Under the pieces are notes generated by a model. That model saw nothing but the letters and a program-made list of their open reading frames with translations. It was not told the origin of the DNA and did not search any database. A stretch of 64,000 nt of DNA from Streptomyces paludis (GTDB lineage Bacteria; Actinomycetota; Actinomycetes; Streptomycetales; Streptomycetaceae), in assembly GCF_003344965.1 (NCBI RefSeq), contig NZ_CP031194.1:1426001-1490000 (forward strand), written 5' to 3'. Every line of letters starts with the position of its first letter. Position 1 is the first letter of the stretch. Positions 7,767-16,482 of this stretch are shown here, piece after piece. The translations under genes were made by a program, and so were the position numbers.

Positions 7767-10700
7767 TTATCCCGCCAGGCAGGCCGGCCCCAGCAGCACC
7801 TTCAGGTCCCCGAAGAGCGCCGGATCAGGCCGTACCCGGTGCCGGTCCAGCCGCAGGACCGTGGTCTTGCGGGCGCCCTGGAGCTTGATCCGTACCTCCG
7901 AGTTGCCCCGGTGGTGGCTGAGGATCTCGCCCAGCCTGCTGACCATCGGCGGGGTGAGCTTCACCGTCGGGATGGTGATCGTGACCGGCGCGTCCGTCCC
8001 CGCGTTCGACACGTCGGGGACCTGCATCTCCATCGCGACGAGCCGGGGGATGTCCTCGCGCTTGTCGAGACGGCCCTTGACGAAGACGACGGTGTCCTCG
8101 ACGAGCTGGGTGGAGACCAGCTGGTAGGTCGCGGGGAAGAACATGCACTCGATGGAGCCGGCCAGATCCTCGACCGTGGCGATGGCCCAGGCGTTGCCCT
8201 GCTTGGTCATCTTGCGCTGGAGGCCGGAGATGATGCCGCCCACGGTGACGACGGCGCCGTCCGCGTGCTCACCGCCGGTGAGCTGGGAGATCGACGCGTC
8301 GGACTTGTCGGACAGGACGTGTTCCAGACCGAAGAGCGGGTGGTCGGAGACGTACAGGCCGAGCATCTCGCGCTCCTGCGCGAGGAGGTACGACTTGTCC
8401 CACTCGACATCGGAGAATTCGACGTCGAGTCCGAAACCGGGCTCGCTGGACTCCTCGTCGCCGCCGCCGAAGAGATCGAACTGCCCCTCGGCCTCCTTGC
8501 GCTTGACGGCCACCACATTGTCGATCATGGGTTCGTGGTGGGCGACCAGCCCCTTGCGGGTGTGGCCCATCTCGTCGAACGCGCCCGCCTTGATCAGCGA
8601 TTCGACGGTCCGCTTGTTGCAGACGACCGCCTCGACCTTGTCGAGGAAGTCGGGGAAGGTGGCGTACTTCCCCTTCGCCTTGCGGCAGCGGATGATCGAG
8701 TCCACCACGTTCTGGCCCACGTTCCTGATCGCCGTCAGACCGAAGAGGATCACATCGCTGCCCTGGGCGGCGAAGTTGGACTGCGACTCGTTGACGTTCG
8801 GCGGCAGCACCTTGATGCCCATGCGCCGGCACTCGTTGAGGTAGACCGCCGACTTGTCCTTGTCGTCCTTGACCGAGGTCAGCAGCGCCGCCATGTACTC
8901 GGCGGGGTAGTTCGCCTTGAGGTACGCGGTCCAGTAGGTGACCAGGCCGTACGCGGAGGAGTGGGCCTTGTTGAACGCGTATCCGGCGAACGGCACCAGC
9001 ACGTCCCACAGCGCCTTGATCGCCGCGTCCGAGAAGCCGTTCTTCTTGGCGCCGGCCTCGAAGAGGACGAAGTTCTTCGCCAGTTCGTCGGCCTTCTTCT
9101 TGCCCATCACCCGGCGCAGGATGTCGGCCTCGCCGAGCGAGTAGCCCGCGACGATCTGGGCGGCCTTCTGTACCTGCTCCTGGTAGACGATCAGACCGTA
9201 GGTGAGCCCGAGGACCTCCCTGAGAGGCTCCTCCAGCTCCGGGTGGATCGGGGTGATCTCCTGGCGGGCGTTCTTGCGCTCCGCGTAGTTCGTGTGCGAG
9301 TTCATGCCCATCGGGCCCGGCCGGTAGAGGGCCGAGACGGCGGAGATGTCCTCGAAGTTGTCGGGCTGCATCTGGCGCAGCAGCGAGCGCATGGGGCCGC
9401 CGTCGAACTGGAAGACGCCGAGCGTGTCACCGCGGCAGAGCAGTTCGTAGGTCTTCGGGTCGTTCAGCGGCAGGCCGAGCAGGTCGAGTTCGACGCCCTT
9501 GTTGGCCTTCACCATCTTGACGGCGTCGTCCATGATCGTCAGGTTGCGCAGCCCGAGGAAGTCCATCTTCAGCAGGCCGAGCGACTCGCACTGCGGATAG
9601 TCCCACTGCGTGATCGTCACCCCGTCGGTGTGCCGCACCCAGACCGGCACATGGTCGGTGATCGTCTCGCTGGACATGATCACGCCGGCCGCGTGCACAC
9701 CCATCTGCCGGACCAGGCCCTCCACACCCTTCGCGGTGTCGATGACCTTCTTGACGTCCGCCTCGTTCTCGTACATCCCCCGGATCTCGCCCGCCTCGCT
9801 GTAGCGCGGGTGCTTGGGGTCGGTGATGCCGTTGAGGTCGATGCCCTTGCCGAGGACGTCGGCGGGCATGGCCTTGGTGAGCCGGTCGCCCATGGCGTAC
9901 GGGTAGCCCAGGACGCGCGCGGAGTCCTTGATCGCGTTCTTGGCCTTGATCTTGCCGTAGGTCCCGATCATGGCGACCTTGTCCTCGCCGTACTTCTCGG
10001 TGACGTACCGGATGACCTCGCCGCGCCGGCGTTCGTCGAAGTCGATGTCGACATCGGGCATCGAGATGCGCTCGGGGTTGAGGAACCGCTCGAAGATCAG
10101 TCCGTGCTCGATCGGGTCGAGGTCGGTGATCCCCATGGCGTACGAGACGATCGAGCCGGCCGCCGAGCCACGGCCGGGGCCGACCGCGATGCCGTTGTTC
10201 TTGGCCCACATGATGAAGTCGGCGACCACGAGGAAGTACCCCGGGAAGCCCATGTCGATGATGATGCCCATCTCGTACTCGACCTGGCGCATCCGGTCTT
10301 CCGGAATGCCGTTCGGGAAGCGGCGGGCCATGCCGCGCATGGTCTCCTCGCGGAACCAGGAGACCTCGGTGAATCCCTCGGGCACCTCGAACCTCGGCAT
10401 CAGGTTCCGCTCCTGGAACCAGCCCTCGGTGTTGATCTGCTCCGCGACCAGCAGGGTGTTGGCGCACCCCTCCTGCCAGGCGTCGGAGGAGTCGACGGCG
10501 TACATCTCGTCGGTGGTCTTGAGGTAGTAGCCGGTGCCGTCGAAGCGGAAGCGGTCGGGGTCGGAGAGGTTCTTGCCGGTCTGGATGCACAGCAGCGCGT
10601 CGTGGGCGGTGGCCTCCGACGCGTAGGTGTAGTGCGAGTCGTTGGTGACCAGCGGCGGGATGCCGAGCTTCTTGCCGACCTCCAGCAGCCCGTCACGGAC

Positions 10701-11303
10701 CCGGCGTTCGATCTCGATGCCGTGGTCCATCAGCTCCAGGAAGTACCGGTCCTTGCCGAAGATGTCCTGGTAGTCGGAGGCGGCCTGGACCGCCTCGTCG
10801 AACTGGCCGAGCCGCAGCCGGGTCTGGAGTTCACCGGAGGGGCAGCCGGTCGAGGCGATCAGGCCCTCGGACCACTTCGCGATGGTCTCCCGGTCCATCC
10901 GCGGCCACTTCTGGAGCCAGCCCTCCTTGTACGCGTCCGAGGAGAGCCGGAAGAGGTTGTGCAGCCCGGTCCGGTCCGCCGCCCAGATCGTCTTGTGGGT
11001 GTAACCGCCGGAACCGGAGACATCGTCCCGCTTCTGGTGCGGCTGGCCCCACTGCACCTTCCGCTTCAACCGCCGCGACTCGGGCGCCACATACGCCTCG
11101 ATACCGATGATCGGCGTCACGCCCGCCTTCTTCGCCTGGTGGAAGAAGTCGTAGGCGCCGTGCAGATTGCCGTGGTCGGTCATCGCGATGTGCGTCATGC
11201 CCATCTCGTTGCACGCCTTGAACATGTCCCCCAACCGTGCGGCACCGTCCAGCAGCGAGTACTGGGTGTGCACATGCAGATGGGTGAAAGGCGGCTTGGT
11301 CAC
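7767..11303 (-). CDS. dnaE: DNA polymerase III alpha subunit (replicative polymerase)
   Basis: 1178 residues, the length usual for Streptomyces DnaE1. The N-terminal PHP domain starts at once (THLHVHTQYSLLDGA). The polymerase palm carries the catalytic aspartates in PDVDIDFDERRRG near residue 420. The fingers, the (HhH)2 region and a C-terminal OB fold (GAVVTVGGIISGLQRKMTKQGN) follow, ending LLGPACLAG. It is the catalytic subunit of the chromosomal replicase. I start it at GTG 11303 (MTKPPFTHLHVHTQ), where the PHP domain begins in all homologues; upstream codons in frame are low-complexity. It stands alone, with a terminator after it and about 270 bp of upstream DNA shared with the divergent DUF2252 gene. 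Confidence 0.97.
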   Translation of the reverse strand: MTKPPFTHLHVHTQYSLLDGAARLGDMFKACNEMGMTHIAMTDHGNLHGAYDFFHQAKKAGVTPIIGIEAYVAPESRRLKRKVQWGQPHQKRDDVSGSGGYTHKTIWAADRTGLHNLFRLSSDAYKEGWLQKWPRMDRETIAKWSEGLIASTGCPSGELQTRLRLGQFDEAVQAASDYQDIFGKDRYFLELMDHGIEIERRVRDGLLEVGKKLGIPPLVTNDSHYTYASEATAHDALLCIQTGKNLSDPDRFRFDGTGYYLKTTDEMYAVDSSDAWQEGCANTLLVAEQINTEGWFQERNLMPRFEVPEGFTEVSWFREETMRGMARRFPNGIPEDRMRQVEYEMGIIIDMGFPGYFLVVADFIMWAKNNGIAVGPGRGSAAGSIVSYAMGITDLDPIEHGLIFERFLNPERISMPDVDIDFDERRRGEVIRYVTEKYGEDKVAMIGTYGKIKAKNAIKDSARVLGYPYAMGDRLTKAMPADVLGKGIDLNGITDPKHPRYSEAGEIRGMYENEADVKKVIDTAKGVEGLVRQMGVHAAGVIMSSETITDHVPVWVRHTDGVTITQWDYPQCESLGLLKMDFLGLRNLTIMDDAVKMVKANKGVELDLLGLPLNDPKTYELLCRGDTLGVFQFDGGPMRSLLRQMQPDNFEDISAVSALYRPGPMGMNSHTNYAERKNARQEITPIHPELEEPLREVLGLTYGLIVYQEQVQKAAQIVAGYSLGEADILRRVMGKKKADELAKNFVLFEAGAKKNGFSDAAIKALWDVLVPFAGYAFNKAHSSAYGLVTYWTAYLKANYPAEYMAALLTSVKDDKDKSAVYLNECRRMGIKVLPPNVNESQSNFAAQGSDVILFGLTAIRNVGQNVVDSIIRCRKAKGKYATFPDFLDKVEAVVCNKRTVESLIKAGAFDEMGHTRKGLVAHHEPMIDNVVAVKRKEAEGQFDLFGGGDEESSEPGFGLDVEFSDVEWDKSYLLAQEREMLGLYVSDHPLFGLEHVLSDKSDASISQLTGGEHADGAVVTVGGIISGLQRKMTKQGNAWAIATVEDLAGSIECMFFPATYQLVSTQLVEDTVVFVKGRLDKREDIPRLVAMEMQVPDVSNAGTDAPVTITIPTVKLTPPMVSRLGEILSHHRGNSEVRIKLQGARKTTVLRLDRHRVRPDPALFGDLKVLLGPACLAG

Positions 11304-11498
11304 GGCGGGGGCCTCCAACGAGCGGACGACACGGGGGTGCCCCGAAAGCGGCCTCCGGGGCCGGTGGGCCGGCGGCGGCCGGGTGGGACAGCTGGGAAGT
11401 CTACGTCGCGAAAGCCGCCGCCGACGGGCACTCGCGGCGAGCGCCGGGCGTTGCCTCTCCGGGTGCGGCGTGCCGCTCCCGGCCGCTCCGCTCACGGC

Positions 11499-11527
11499 TT
11501 GTTTTCCGTACTCCGTACCCATATGCA
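11499..11527 (+). promoter_or_regulatory. Candidate promoter for the DUF2252 gene
   Basis: TTGTTT (11499-11504) and TATGCA (11522-11527) are 17 bp apart, 46 bp before the ATG at 11573. The match to the housekeeping consensus is moderate. The rest of the 11304-11572 gap holds GC-rich sequence with no ORF I can support. Confidence 0.35.
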
Positions 11528-11572
11528 CCTGTACGTCCATCCGATTTGTCAGGCACCAGGAGGCACCCAGCG

Positions 11573-12937
11573 ATGTCGGTCCCGCGACCCGTGGACGCAG
11601 CTGACGAGCAGCGCGGCGAAGAGATCCTCGACGTTTTCGAGACGGCGTTCGGGGAGTTGTCGACGGCTGATCCGGCTGCCTTCCGGGTGAAGTTCCGGAA
11701 GATGGCCGCCTCCGCCTTCGCCTTCTACCGGGGCACGGCCTGCCTCTTCTACCGCGATCTGGAGCAGACGCGGGCGGAGTCCCGGGCGGCGGGCCCGTAT
11801 CTCGACGAGCGGACCGGCCGGGTGTGGATCCACGGCGATCTCCACGCCGAGAACTTCGGCACATACATGGACGCGACCGGGCGGCTGGTCTTCAACGTCA
11901 ACGATTTCGACGAGGCGTACATCGGCCCGTTCACCTGGGACCTCAAGCGCTTCGCCGCCTCCCTCTCGCTGATCGGCCACACGAAGGCGCTCAGCGACGA
12001 GGTGATCACGGAGCTGGTGGAGATCTACGCGGGCTCCTACCGCGAGCGGATCCACGCGCTGGCGACCGGCGCCAAGGACGACGAGGTGCCGCCCTTCACC
12101 CTGGACACGGCGCAGGGCCCGCTGCTCGCCGCCCTGCGCTCGGCGCGCTCGCGCACCCGCTTCGCGCTGCTGGACTCGATGACCGAGATCCGCGACTACG
12201 AACGGCGCTTCGCGCCCGGCGCCGGCGCGATCGAGCTGGACGCGGCCACCCGGTACAAGATCCTCGCGGCGTTCGACGGCTATCTGGAGACCCTCCCCGA
12301 GTCCAGCCTGAACCGGCCGGACTCCTACCGGGTCAAGGACGTCATCGGCCGCCGCGGGGTCGGCATAGGTTCGGCGGGGCTGCCCTCGTACAACATCCTG
12401 CTGGAGGGCGGCAGCGACGCCCTGGAGAACGATGTCGTGATCTATCTGAAGCAGGCGCAGTCCCCGGCGGCGGCCCGGCACATCCCCGACCGCGCCGTAC
12501 GCGAGTACTTCCAGCACGAGGGGCACCGCACGGTGATCTCGCAGCGGGCCCTCCAGGCGCACGCCGACCCGTGGCTGGGCTGGACGGAGCTGGGCGGCGC
12601 CGGGCAGCTGGTGGCGGAGGTCTCGCCGTACGCGGTGGATCTGGACTGGTCGGAGCTGGACGACCCGGAGGAGATCGCGGAGGTCGTCGCCGACCTCGGC
12701 AGGGCCACGGCCACGATGCACGCGGCGGCGGACGACGAGAGCGGCCACTCGCTGGTGCCGTTCTCCACGGAGCGGGCGATCGACGCGGCGATCGCGGCCG
12801 ACGAGGACGGCTTCGGCGCGCTGCTGGTGGACTTCGCGCACTCCTACGGGGCGCGGGCCCGGGCGGACCACCAGATCTTCGTGGACCTGTTCCGCAACGG
12901 CCGCCTGGACCGCCGGGCGGCCCCGCTGGTCCTTTAG
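11573..12937 (+). CDS. DUF2252 family protein (kinase-like fold)
   Basis: 454 residues. The start ATG 11573 has AGGAGG 9 nt upstream (11558-11563). DUF2252 proteins resemble aminoglycoside-phosphotransferase-type kinases: here HGDLHAEN at 87-94 corresponds to the catalytic HGDxxxxN loop and NDFDEA at 110-115 to the metal-binding DFD element, followed by WDLKRF. The substrate is not established for the family. The gene is monocistronic by spacing, divergent from dnaE. Its last 21 bp, stop codon included, recur 50 bp downstream (see the repeat at 12917). Confidence 0.88.
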   Translation: MSVPRPVDAADEQRGEEILDVFETAFGELSTADPAAFRVKFRKMAASAFAFYRGTACLFYRDLEQTRAESRAAGPYLDERTGRVWIHGDLHAENFGTYMDATGRLVFNVNDFDEAYIGPFTWDLKRFAASLSLIGHTKALSDEVITELVEIYAGSYRERIHALATGAKDDEVPPFTLDTAQGPLLAALRSARSRTRFALLDSMTEIRDYERRFAPGAGAIELDAATRYKILAAFDGYLETLPESSLNRPDSYRVKDVIGRRGVGIGSAGLPSYNILLEGGSDALENDVVIYLKQAQSPAAARHIPDRAVREYFQHEGHRTVISQRALQAHADPWLGWTELGGAGQLVAEVSPYAVDLDWSELDDPEEIAEVVADLGRATATMHAAADDESGHSLVPFSTERAIDAAIAADEDGFGALLVDFAHSYGARARADHQIFVDLFRNGRLDRRAAPLVL

Positions 12938-12987
12938 AGGAGCGGCCCCGCTTTGTCTCTAGAAGAGCGGCCCCGCTGGTCCTTTAG
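12917..12987 (+). repeat. Direct duplication of the 3' end of the DUF2252 gene
   Basis: The last 21 bp of the coding sequence including TAG (12917-12937) are repeated exactly at 12967-12987, with a third partial copy (GAGCGGCCCCGCT) at 12941 between them. It looks like slippage or a remnant of a small rearrangement after the stop codon. Confidence 0.85.
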
Positions 12988-13006
12988 GGACCGTTTACCG
13001 GGACGC

Positions 13007-13726
13007 ATGGCACACTCGGCGACGATGGACATATCCGGGACGCGGCTCAGAGCGGCGCGGGCAGCACTCTTCACGGCCCTGGTCGTGACGCTGTCCGCGG
13101 GCTCCCACGTGCTGCTCTCCCGCGTCCCGCTGCCGCTGTCCGTGGTGGCCGCGCTGAGCGGCGTGGTGTTCCTGGCCGCCTACGCGGCGGCGGGCCGCGA
13201 GCGGGGCTTCTGGCGGATCGCCTCCCTGGTCGTGCCCCTGGAGCTGGCCGCGGACACGGTCTTCACCAGCGGCCAGCGCGTCTGCTACGGCCCGGCGGGC
13301 GGTCCCGTGGCGGGCTCGCTGCGCGCGGTCGGCCTCGACGTCCTGTGCGGCGGCGCGCTCGGCGGCCCGGCCGCCGGTACGCCGCTGCCCGGCGTGGTCC
13401 CGGCGGACTCCACCGCGGCGGCCCTGCTGAACTCCCCGGACCCGGCGCTGCCCTGGCTGCTGCTCGCCGTCCATGTCTCGATCGGGCTGGCCGCCGCGCT
13501 CTGGCTGCGGCACGGCGAGCGGGCGCTGTGCCGGCTCGTCCGGGCGGCCGGGGCCGCCGCCTTCCGGCCGCTGCTGACCGCGGTCGCCGCGAGCGCCACC
13601 GGCGCCGTACGGACCGTACGGCGCGGTCCCCGCCCGGCGGACCGGCCGCGTCCCGCCGCCACCCGCTTCCTGGTGCACTCCGTACGACGGCGGGGGCCGC
13701 CGCGCCCCGCGCTCGGCACTGTCTGA
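13007..13726 (+). CDS. Small integral membrane protein of unknown function
   Basis: 239 residues. Hydrophobic segments lie near 19-37, 41-62, 69-83 and 148-168, and the last 60 residues are Arg/Pro-rich and probably cytoplasmic. The opening AGSHVLLSRVPLPLSVVAALSG is a pattern I recall from Streptomyces membrane proteins without assigned function. Two cysteines (VCYG, DVLCGG) lie in the loop between segments three and four. ATG 13007 is used; ATG 13025 (MDISGTRLRAARA) is an equally possible start. It lies 56 bp before the DsbA-like gene, so the two may be cotranscribed, and the loop cysteines could be a substrate of that protein; this is speculation. Confidence 0.7.
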   Translation: MAHSATMDISGTRLRAARAALFTALVVTLSAGSHVLLSRVPLPLSVVAALSGVVFLAAYAAAGRERGFWRIASLVVPLELAADTVFTSGQRVCYGPAGGPVAGSLRAVGLDVLCGGALGGPAAGTPLPGVVPADSTAAALLNSPDPALPWLLLAVHVSIGLAAALWLRHGERALCRLVRAAGAAAFRPLLTAVAASATGAVRTVRRGPRPADRPRPAATRFLVHSVRRRGPPRPALGTV

Positions 13727-13782
13727 GCCTCCCCGGCCGTCCCGTCGTACCACCACCACGTCATCACACGGAGTGAACCAGC

Positions 13783-14598
13783 ATGAGCGCACGCAACAAC
13801 CAGTCCAGCAAGGCCGCCGCCCGTGAGCGGCTGCGCCTGGAGCGCGAGCGGCAGGCCAAGAAGGACAAGGTCCGCCGCCAGGTCGTCGTCGGCGTCTCCG
13901 CCCTCGCCGTCCTCGCGATAGCCGGGGGCGTCGGCTACGCCGTCGTCCAGGGCAACAAGCCCTCCCACTGGGAGGCCATGAAGGACGAGAAGACCGTCGT
14001 CGCCCCGAAGAACACCGAGGGCACGAACGGCACGACCGTCGTCATCGGCAAGTCGACCGCCAAGAAGACCCTCGAACTGTACGAGGACTCCCGCTGCCCG
14101 GTCTGCGCCCAGTTCGAGCAGACGGTCGGCCCGACCGTCGAGAGCGGCATCGAGTCCGGCAAGTTCAAGATCAAGTACATCGGCGCGACCTTCATCGACA
14201 ACTCCGACAACGGCACCGGCTCCAAGAAGGCCCTGTCGGCACTCGGCGCGGCCCTCAATGTGAGCCCCGAGGCGTTCCTGGAGTACAAGACCGCGCTCTA
14301 CTCGACGAAGTACCACCCGGATGAGCGCGACGACAAGTTCGCCAAGGACAGCTATCTCATCGAGGTGGCCGACTCGGTGAAGGCGCTCAAGGACAACACC
14401 GCGTTCCAGGACGACATCAAGAACGGGACGTACGACGCCTGGGCCATGAAGATGTCCGCCACCTTCGACAAGAGCGGCGTCCAGGGCACCCCGACCCTGA
14501 AGATGGACGGCAAGAAGCTCACCGCCCCGGGCAGCGACAACCCGCCCATGACGGTCGCCGACTTCGACACGGCCCTCACCGCGGCCCTCAAGGGCTGA
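13783..14598 (+). CDS. Membrane-anchored DsbA/thioredoxin-like oxidoreductase
   Basis: 271 residues: a highly charged cytoplasmic N-terminus (1-32), one membrane anchor (33-55), then an extracytoplasmic thioredoxin fold. The redox pair is CPVC at 105-108 inside YEDSRCPVCAQFE, and the cis-proline loop is VQGTPTLKMDG at about 233-243. This is the DSBA-like group common in actinobacteria, which forms or isomerises disulfides in exported proteins. The start ATG 13783 follows GGAG (13771-13774). A hairpin terminator follows directly. Confidence 0.92.
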   Translation: MSARNNQSSKAAARERLRLERERQAKKDKVRRQVVVGVSALAVLAIAGGVGYAVVQGNKPSHWEAMKDEKTVVAPKNTEGTNGTTVVIGKSTAKKTLELYEDSRCPVCAQFEQTVGPTVESGIESGKFKIKYIGATFIDNSDNGTGSKKALSALGAALNVSPEAFLEYKTALYSTKYHPDERDDKFAKDSYLIEVADSVKALKDNTAFQDDIKNGTYDAWAMKMSATFDKSGVQGTPTLKMDGKKLTAPGSDNPPMTVADFDTALTAALKG

Positions 14599-14612
14599 CC
14601 CGGGCCGCCCAC

Positions 14613-14644
14613 GGACCCCGCTCCCCCTTGGGGACGCGGGGTCC
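14613..14644. terminator. Hairpin terminator between convergent genes
   Basis: Stem 14613-14621 with 14636-14644 (9 bp), continued by TCCCC/GGGGA around a short loop. It lies 14 bp after the DsbA-like stop and before the convergent hydrolase stop at 14679. Confidence 0.75.
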
Positions 14645-14678
14645 CGCCCGTCCGGGCCTTCCGGATGAGCGGGGACGG

Positions 14679-15248
14679 CTACAGCGAGTCGATGAAGGCG
14701 AGCCCCGTCCGCCAGGTCTCCTCCGCCGCCTGCTCGTCGTAGTCCGGCAGCTCCGGGTCCGTGTACAGATGCCCGGCCCCCGGATACCGGTAGATCTCCA
14801 CATCCGCCCCCGCCTGCCGCATTTGCAGATACCAGGACGACAGCCAGTCGTGCGACTCGAACGGGTCCGGGTCCGCGACATGGAGCTGTACGGGCAGATC
14901 GTCGACCGACGCGCTCTCCGCGATGTCCGACGTGCCGTGCAGCAGGAGCAGCCCGCGCGCCTTCTCGTCGCCCAGCGCCAGATTCTGCGCGATCGAGCCG
15001 CCCAGCGAGAGACCGACGTAGACGAGGCCGCGCTCGGAGTAGGGCGCGGCGGCCAGGACCGCGCGGCGCAGCAGCTCGTCCTTGCCGATCCGGTCCTTCA
15101 GCTCCTTGCCCTCCTCCACGCTGGAGACGGTTTCCCCGTCGAAGAGGTCGGGCACGCGCACCTCGTGCCCGGCGGAGCGCAGCCGGTCGGCGGCTTCCCG
15201 CACCGCGGGGCGCAGACCGTAGACCGAGTGGAAGAGCATGATGTCCAT
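14679..15248 (-). CDS. Dienelactone-hydrolase-family alpha/beta hydrolase
   Basis: 189 residues from ATG 15248 (MDIMLFHSVYGLRPAV). The nucleophile elbow is GLSLGG with Ser at about 81, where classical dienelactone hydrolases have Cys. The catalytic acid is probably D126 or D128 (VADPDPFE) and the base H160 (YPGAGHLYTD). The fold is single-domain and cytoplasmic, with no signal peptide. Substrate unknown; the Ser nucleophile suggests a general esterase role rather than true dienelactone cleavage. It runs convergent with the DsbA-like gene and divergent from the MscS gene. Confidence 0.88.
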   Translation of the reverse strand: MDIMLFHSVYGLRPAVREAADRLRSAGHEVRVPDLFDGETVSSVEEGKELKDRIGKDELLRRAVLAAAPYSERGLVYVGLSLGGSIAQNLALGDEKARGLLLLHGTSDIAESASVDDLPVQLHVADPDPFESHDWLSSWYLQMRQAGADVEIYRYPGAGHLYTDPELPDYDEQAAEETWRTGLAFIDSL

Positions 15249-15353
15249 CCGGACATCCTGCCAGCCCCGCCGCACCGCCCCGCAGCTCAGCCCCGCCGCT
15301 CAGCCCCCGCACCACCCCCCTCAGCCCCAGAGACCGGGAGAGACCCGAGAGCC

Positions 15354-16472
15354 ATGGAACACCTGCTGCGCCCGCTGATCGTCTTCGGCGGCTCCGCCCT
15401 GCTCACCCTGGCGCTGGGCTGGGCCGTCGACCTCGTACTCCGCCGCGCGGACGGCCGCCACCCCGAGACCCCGCTGTGGGGGCTGCTGCGCCGCTGCCGG
15501 CTGCCGCTCCAGGTCCTGCTGCTGACCGCCGCGCTGCGCAGCACGTACCGCCAGACGCGGTGGACGGTCGTCGAGACGTACCAGGCCGCCATCGGCCAGG
15601 CGCTGACGCTCGTGCTGATCGCGGCCGGCGCGTGGCTGGTGGTACGGATCGCGTCGGCGGTGGTGGAGTCGGCGTACGCGCGCTACGCGTCCTCGACACG
15701 GGACCCGGCGCGGCTGCGCCGGGTCCGTACGCAGGTGACGCTGATCATGCGGATCGTCACGGCGATGGTCATCGTGGTGGCGGTGGCGGCGATCCTGATG
15801 ACCTTCTCCGATCTGCGGTCGATCGGCGCCTCGCTGCTGGCCTCCGCGGGCATCATCGGCATCGTCGCGGGGGTGGCCGCGCAGTCGACGCTCGGCAATC
15901 TCTTCGCGGGGTTCCAGATCGCCTTCGGCGACATGGTGCGGATCGGGGACACGGTGGTGGTGGATGGCGAGGGGGGCGTCGTCGAGGAGGTCACTCTGAC
16001 GTTCCTGGCGGTACGGACCTGGGACGAGCGGCGGATCACGATGCCGGTGTCGTACTTCACGGGCAAGCCGTTCGAGAACTGGTCGCGCGGCGGCACCCAG
16101 CTGACCGGCACGGTCCTGTTCCAGCTGGACCACCGGGCGCCGGTGCCGCTGCTGCGCGAGCGGCTGCACGAGATCCTGCTGGACTGCCCGGCCTGGGACG
16201 GCCGGTCCTGGAGCCTGTCCGTCACGGGCATGGACGCGTCGGCCATGGAGGTACGCGCGGTGGTGACGGCCAAGGACGCGGACGACCTGTGGACGGCGCG
16301 CTGCGCGGTACGGGAGCGGATGATCGCCTGGCTGGTGGAGCGGCACCCGTACGCCCTGCCGGGGGCCGGGGCGGACGCGGCGGCCCCCGAGCTGCCCGGC
16401 CCCCGCGACGAGCCGCCCCGTACGGAGCCCCACCCGGAGCCCCGCCGGGAGTCCAGCCCCGACCGGGGCTGA
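15354..16472 (+). CDS. MscS-family small-conductance mechanosensitive channel
   Basis: 372 residues. Hydrophobic segments at about 8-29, 46-62, 80-104 and 128-150 precede the pore-lining helix with the Gly/Ala pattern LLASAGIIGIVAGVAAQ (about 161-177) and the GNLFAGFQIAF signature that enters the beta domain (GDTVVVDGEGGVVEEVTL). The last 50 residues are Pro/Glu/Arg-rich and disordered. Such channels release solutes on hypo-osmotic shock. Start ATG 15354, with GGGAGA about 12 nt upstream. Its neighbour on the other strand is a Na+/H+ antiporter, so ion and osmotic functions sit together. Confidence 0.93.
   Translation: MEHLLRPLIVFGGSALLTLALGWAVDLVLRRADGRHPETPLWGLLRRCRLPLQVLLLTAALRSTYRQTRWTVVETYQAAIGQALTLVLIAAGAWLVVRIASAVVESAYARYASSTRDPARLRRVRTQVTLIMRIVTAMVIVVAVAAILMTFSDLRSIGASLLASAGIIGIVAGVAAQSTLGNLFAGFQIAFGDMVRIGDTVVVDGEGGVVEEVTLTFLAVRTWDERRITMPVSYFTGKPFENWSRGGTQLTGTVLFQLDHRAPVPLLRERLHEILLDCPAWDGRSWSLSVTGMDASAMEVRAVVTAKDADDLWTARCAVRERMIAWLVERHPYALPGAGADAAAPELPGPRDEPPRTEPHPEPRRESSPDRG
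16455..16470. terminator. Short hairpin at the 3' end of the MscS gene
   Basis: AGCCCC (16455-16460) and GGGGCT (16465-16470) form a 6-bp stem that overlaps the mscS-like stop codon, 13 bp before the convergent antiporter stop. Confidence 0.4.
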
Positions 16473-16482
16473 TCCACCGTGC

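Noticed and set aside
7650..11690. A 1346-codon open frame on the plus strand
   Set aside because: It lies antisense to dnaE, whose protein matches the replicative polymerase throughout. Long antisense frames are a by-product of very high GC.
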